From Micrococcales bacterium (GTDB lineage: Bacteria; Actinomycetota; Actinomycetes; S36-B12; UBA5976), in contig JAHEEQ010000028.1 in the NCBI GenBank assembly GCA_024640585.1, forward strand, positions 1 through 7,143: a stretch of 7,143 bases of DNA, read 5' to 3'. The notes under the pieces are model-generated. The model did not search any database, had not been told where the DNA came from, and saw only the letters and a program-made list of their open reading frames with translations. Of the stretch, positions 6,420 through 7,143 are shown piece after piece. Positions within the stretch are counted from its first letter, which is position 1. Every line of letters starts with the position of its first letter. A program made the translations under genes and the position numbers.

Positions 6420-7115
6420 ATGAACGATGATCTTGATTTAACCTTGTATGCAGACGCTACTGAGTTAGTGGAGATAGCAACAGCTGAGGCGATGGAACAG
6501 ATCGCAACAAATCTCTTGGATAAGGGTATTTCTCATATTGCACTGACTGGTGGCACCTTAGGCGGAGAATTTGCCAAGCGCCTTGTTGAAAGAATTAATA
6601 CCACTGCAGATTTAACAGGATTACATATCTGGTTTAGTGATGAACGATTTGATTCTGTAGAAAGTCCTGCACGAAATTCTCGTCCAGTTCATGATGGATT
6701 AAAAAATGACACAGTTACTGTGCATGAAGTGAATTCAAGTGATGATGGATCAACCGTTCAAACTGCGGCAATTTCATATGAGAATGAACTTCGCGATGTG
6801 ATTATGGATATCTGCGTTTTAGGACTTGGACCAGATGGTCATGTGGCATCACTATTTCCTAATCACTGGAATCAAAATGCAACTGGAAAGGCAATTGCAA
6901 TTGTTGACTCTCCAAAACCTCCATCAGAGCGTGTTTCATTCACAATGCCATTCATAAACTCATCACGCCAGGTTTGGATCATTGCAGCAGGTGAAGCAAA
7001 GGCAACGGCGGTGACACAGGTACTTGAAGCAGATCCAACAGTTCCTGCAGGGCATGTTATGGCGACAGAATTGACTCGATTAATCGCAGATACAGAGGCC
7101 TTTTTCACCGAATAA
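6420..7115 (+). CDS. pgl: 6-phosphogluconolactonase
   Basis: This enzyme hydrolyses 6-phosphogluconolactone to 6-phosphogluconate, the second step of the oxidative pentose phosphate pathway, in the cytoplasm. At 231 residues it has normal length for the Pgl/DevB family, which shares the glucosamine-6-phosphate isomerase fold. Motifs in order: ALTGGTLGGEFAKRL (41-55, phosphate-binding loop, usually SGGSTP), WFSDERFDSVES (71-82, usually W.DERFVP), the active-site stretch LGLGPDGHVASLFPNH (134-149, catalytic His141) and PPSERVSFT (167-175, Arg171). The GPDGHVASLFP form separates it from NagB deaminases. The ATG at 6420 was chosen because it places a usual N-terminus before LTLYADATELVEIA and leaves two bases after the channel gene. 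The TTG at 6390 would overlap the channel gene and add ten unlike residues. The ribosome-binding site is weak (GTGAAG at 6409-6414). Confidence 0.94.
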   Translation: MNDDLDLTLYADATELVEIATAEAMEQIATNLLDKGISHIALTGGTLGGEFAKRLVERINTTADLTGLHIWFSDERFDSVESPARNSRPVHDGLKNDTVTVHEVNSSDDGSTVQTAAISYENELRDVIMDICVLGLGPDGHVASLFPNHWNQNATGKAIAIVDSPKPPSERVSFTMPFINSSRQVWIIAAGEAKATAVTQVLEADPTVPAGHVMATELTRLIADTEAFFTE

Positions 7116-7143
7116 GCGGCAATATCAAGCGGGTAGACTATGA

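Noticed and set aside
7116..7143. An ATG at 7140 as the start of the next gene
   Set aside because: Only four bases of sequence remain and no clear ribosome-binding site precedes it, so nothing can be supported.

Overview
The window looks like a chromosomal stretch from a low-GC actinobacterium (GC in the mid-forties by eye). A planktonic freshwater type, such as the acI/Nanopelagicales group, would fit. The lineage is inferred from gene content: an actinobacterial-style PH-domain membrane protein, a fused two-ATPase peptide importer subunit, and tightly packed genes. No marker gene in the window fixes it.

Layout. Positions 3-773 hold the C-terminal 256 residues of a family 5 (peptide/nickel type) extracellular solute-binding protein; its start lies off the left edge. 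A 149-bp gap follows, with a 13-bp perfect hairpin and a second small hairpin over the next ribosome-binding site. Then come the two permeases, dppB-like (923-2467) and dppC-like (2467-3555), whose stop and start codons overlap. A PH-domain membrane protein gene (3557-4120) lies on the opposite strand, with its stop one base from the dppC stop. After a 32-bp divergent gap comes a fused ATPase with two complete ABC domains (4153-5802). A TRIC/UPF0126-type cation channel gene (5809-6417) and 6-phosphogluconolactonase (pgl, 6420-7115) follow at 6-bp and 2-bp spacing. The last 28 bases hold no supportable gene.

How the genes work together. The binding protein, two permeases and double ATPase make a complete peptide-type (Dpp/Opp) ABC importer: an extracytoplasmic lipoprotein or secreted receptor, a permease heterodimer, and one polypeptide supplying both nucleotide-binding domains. 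The TRIC channel and pgl probably share the ATPase transcript because of spacing alone; no biochemical link to peptide uptake is evident.

The most unusual points are a roughly 170-residue, six-helix insertion inside the dppB-like permease, whose loops all obey the positive-inside rule, and the reverse-strand PH-domain gene inside an otherwise co-directional transporter operon. I see no CRISPR, tRNA, rRNA, insertion sequence or phage-like feature. The window is mostly a conventional transporter locus with these two departures.
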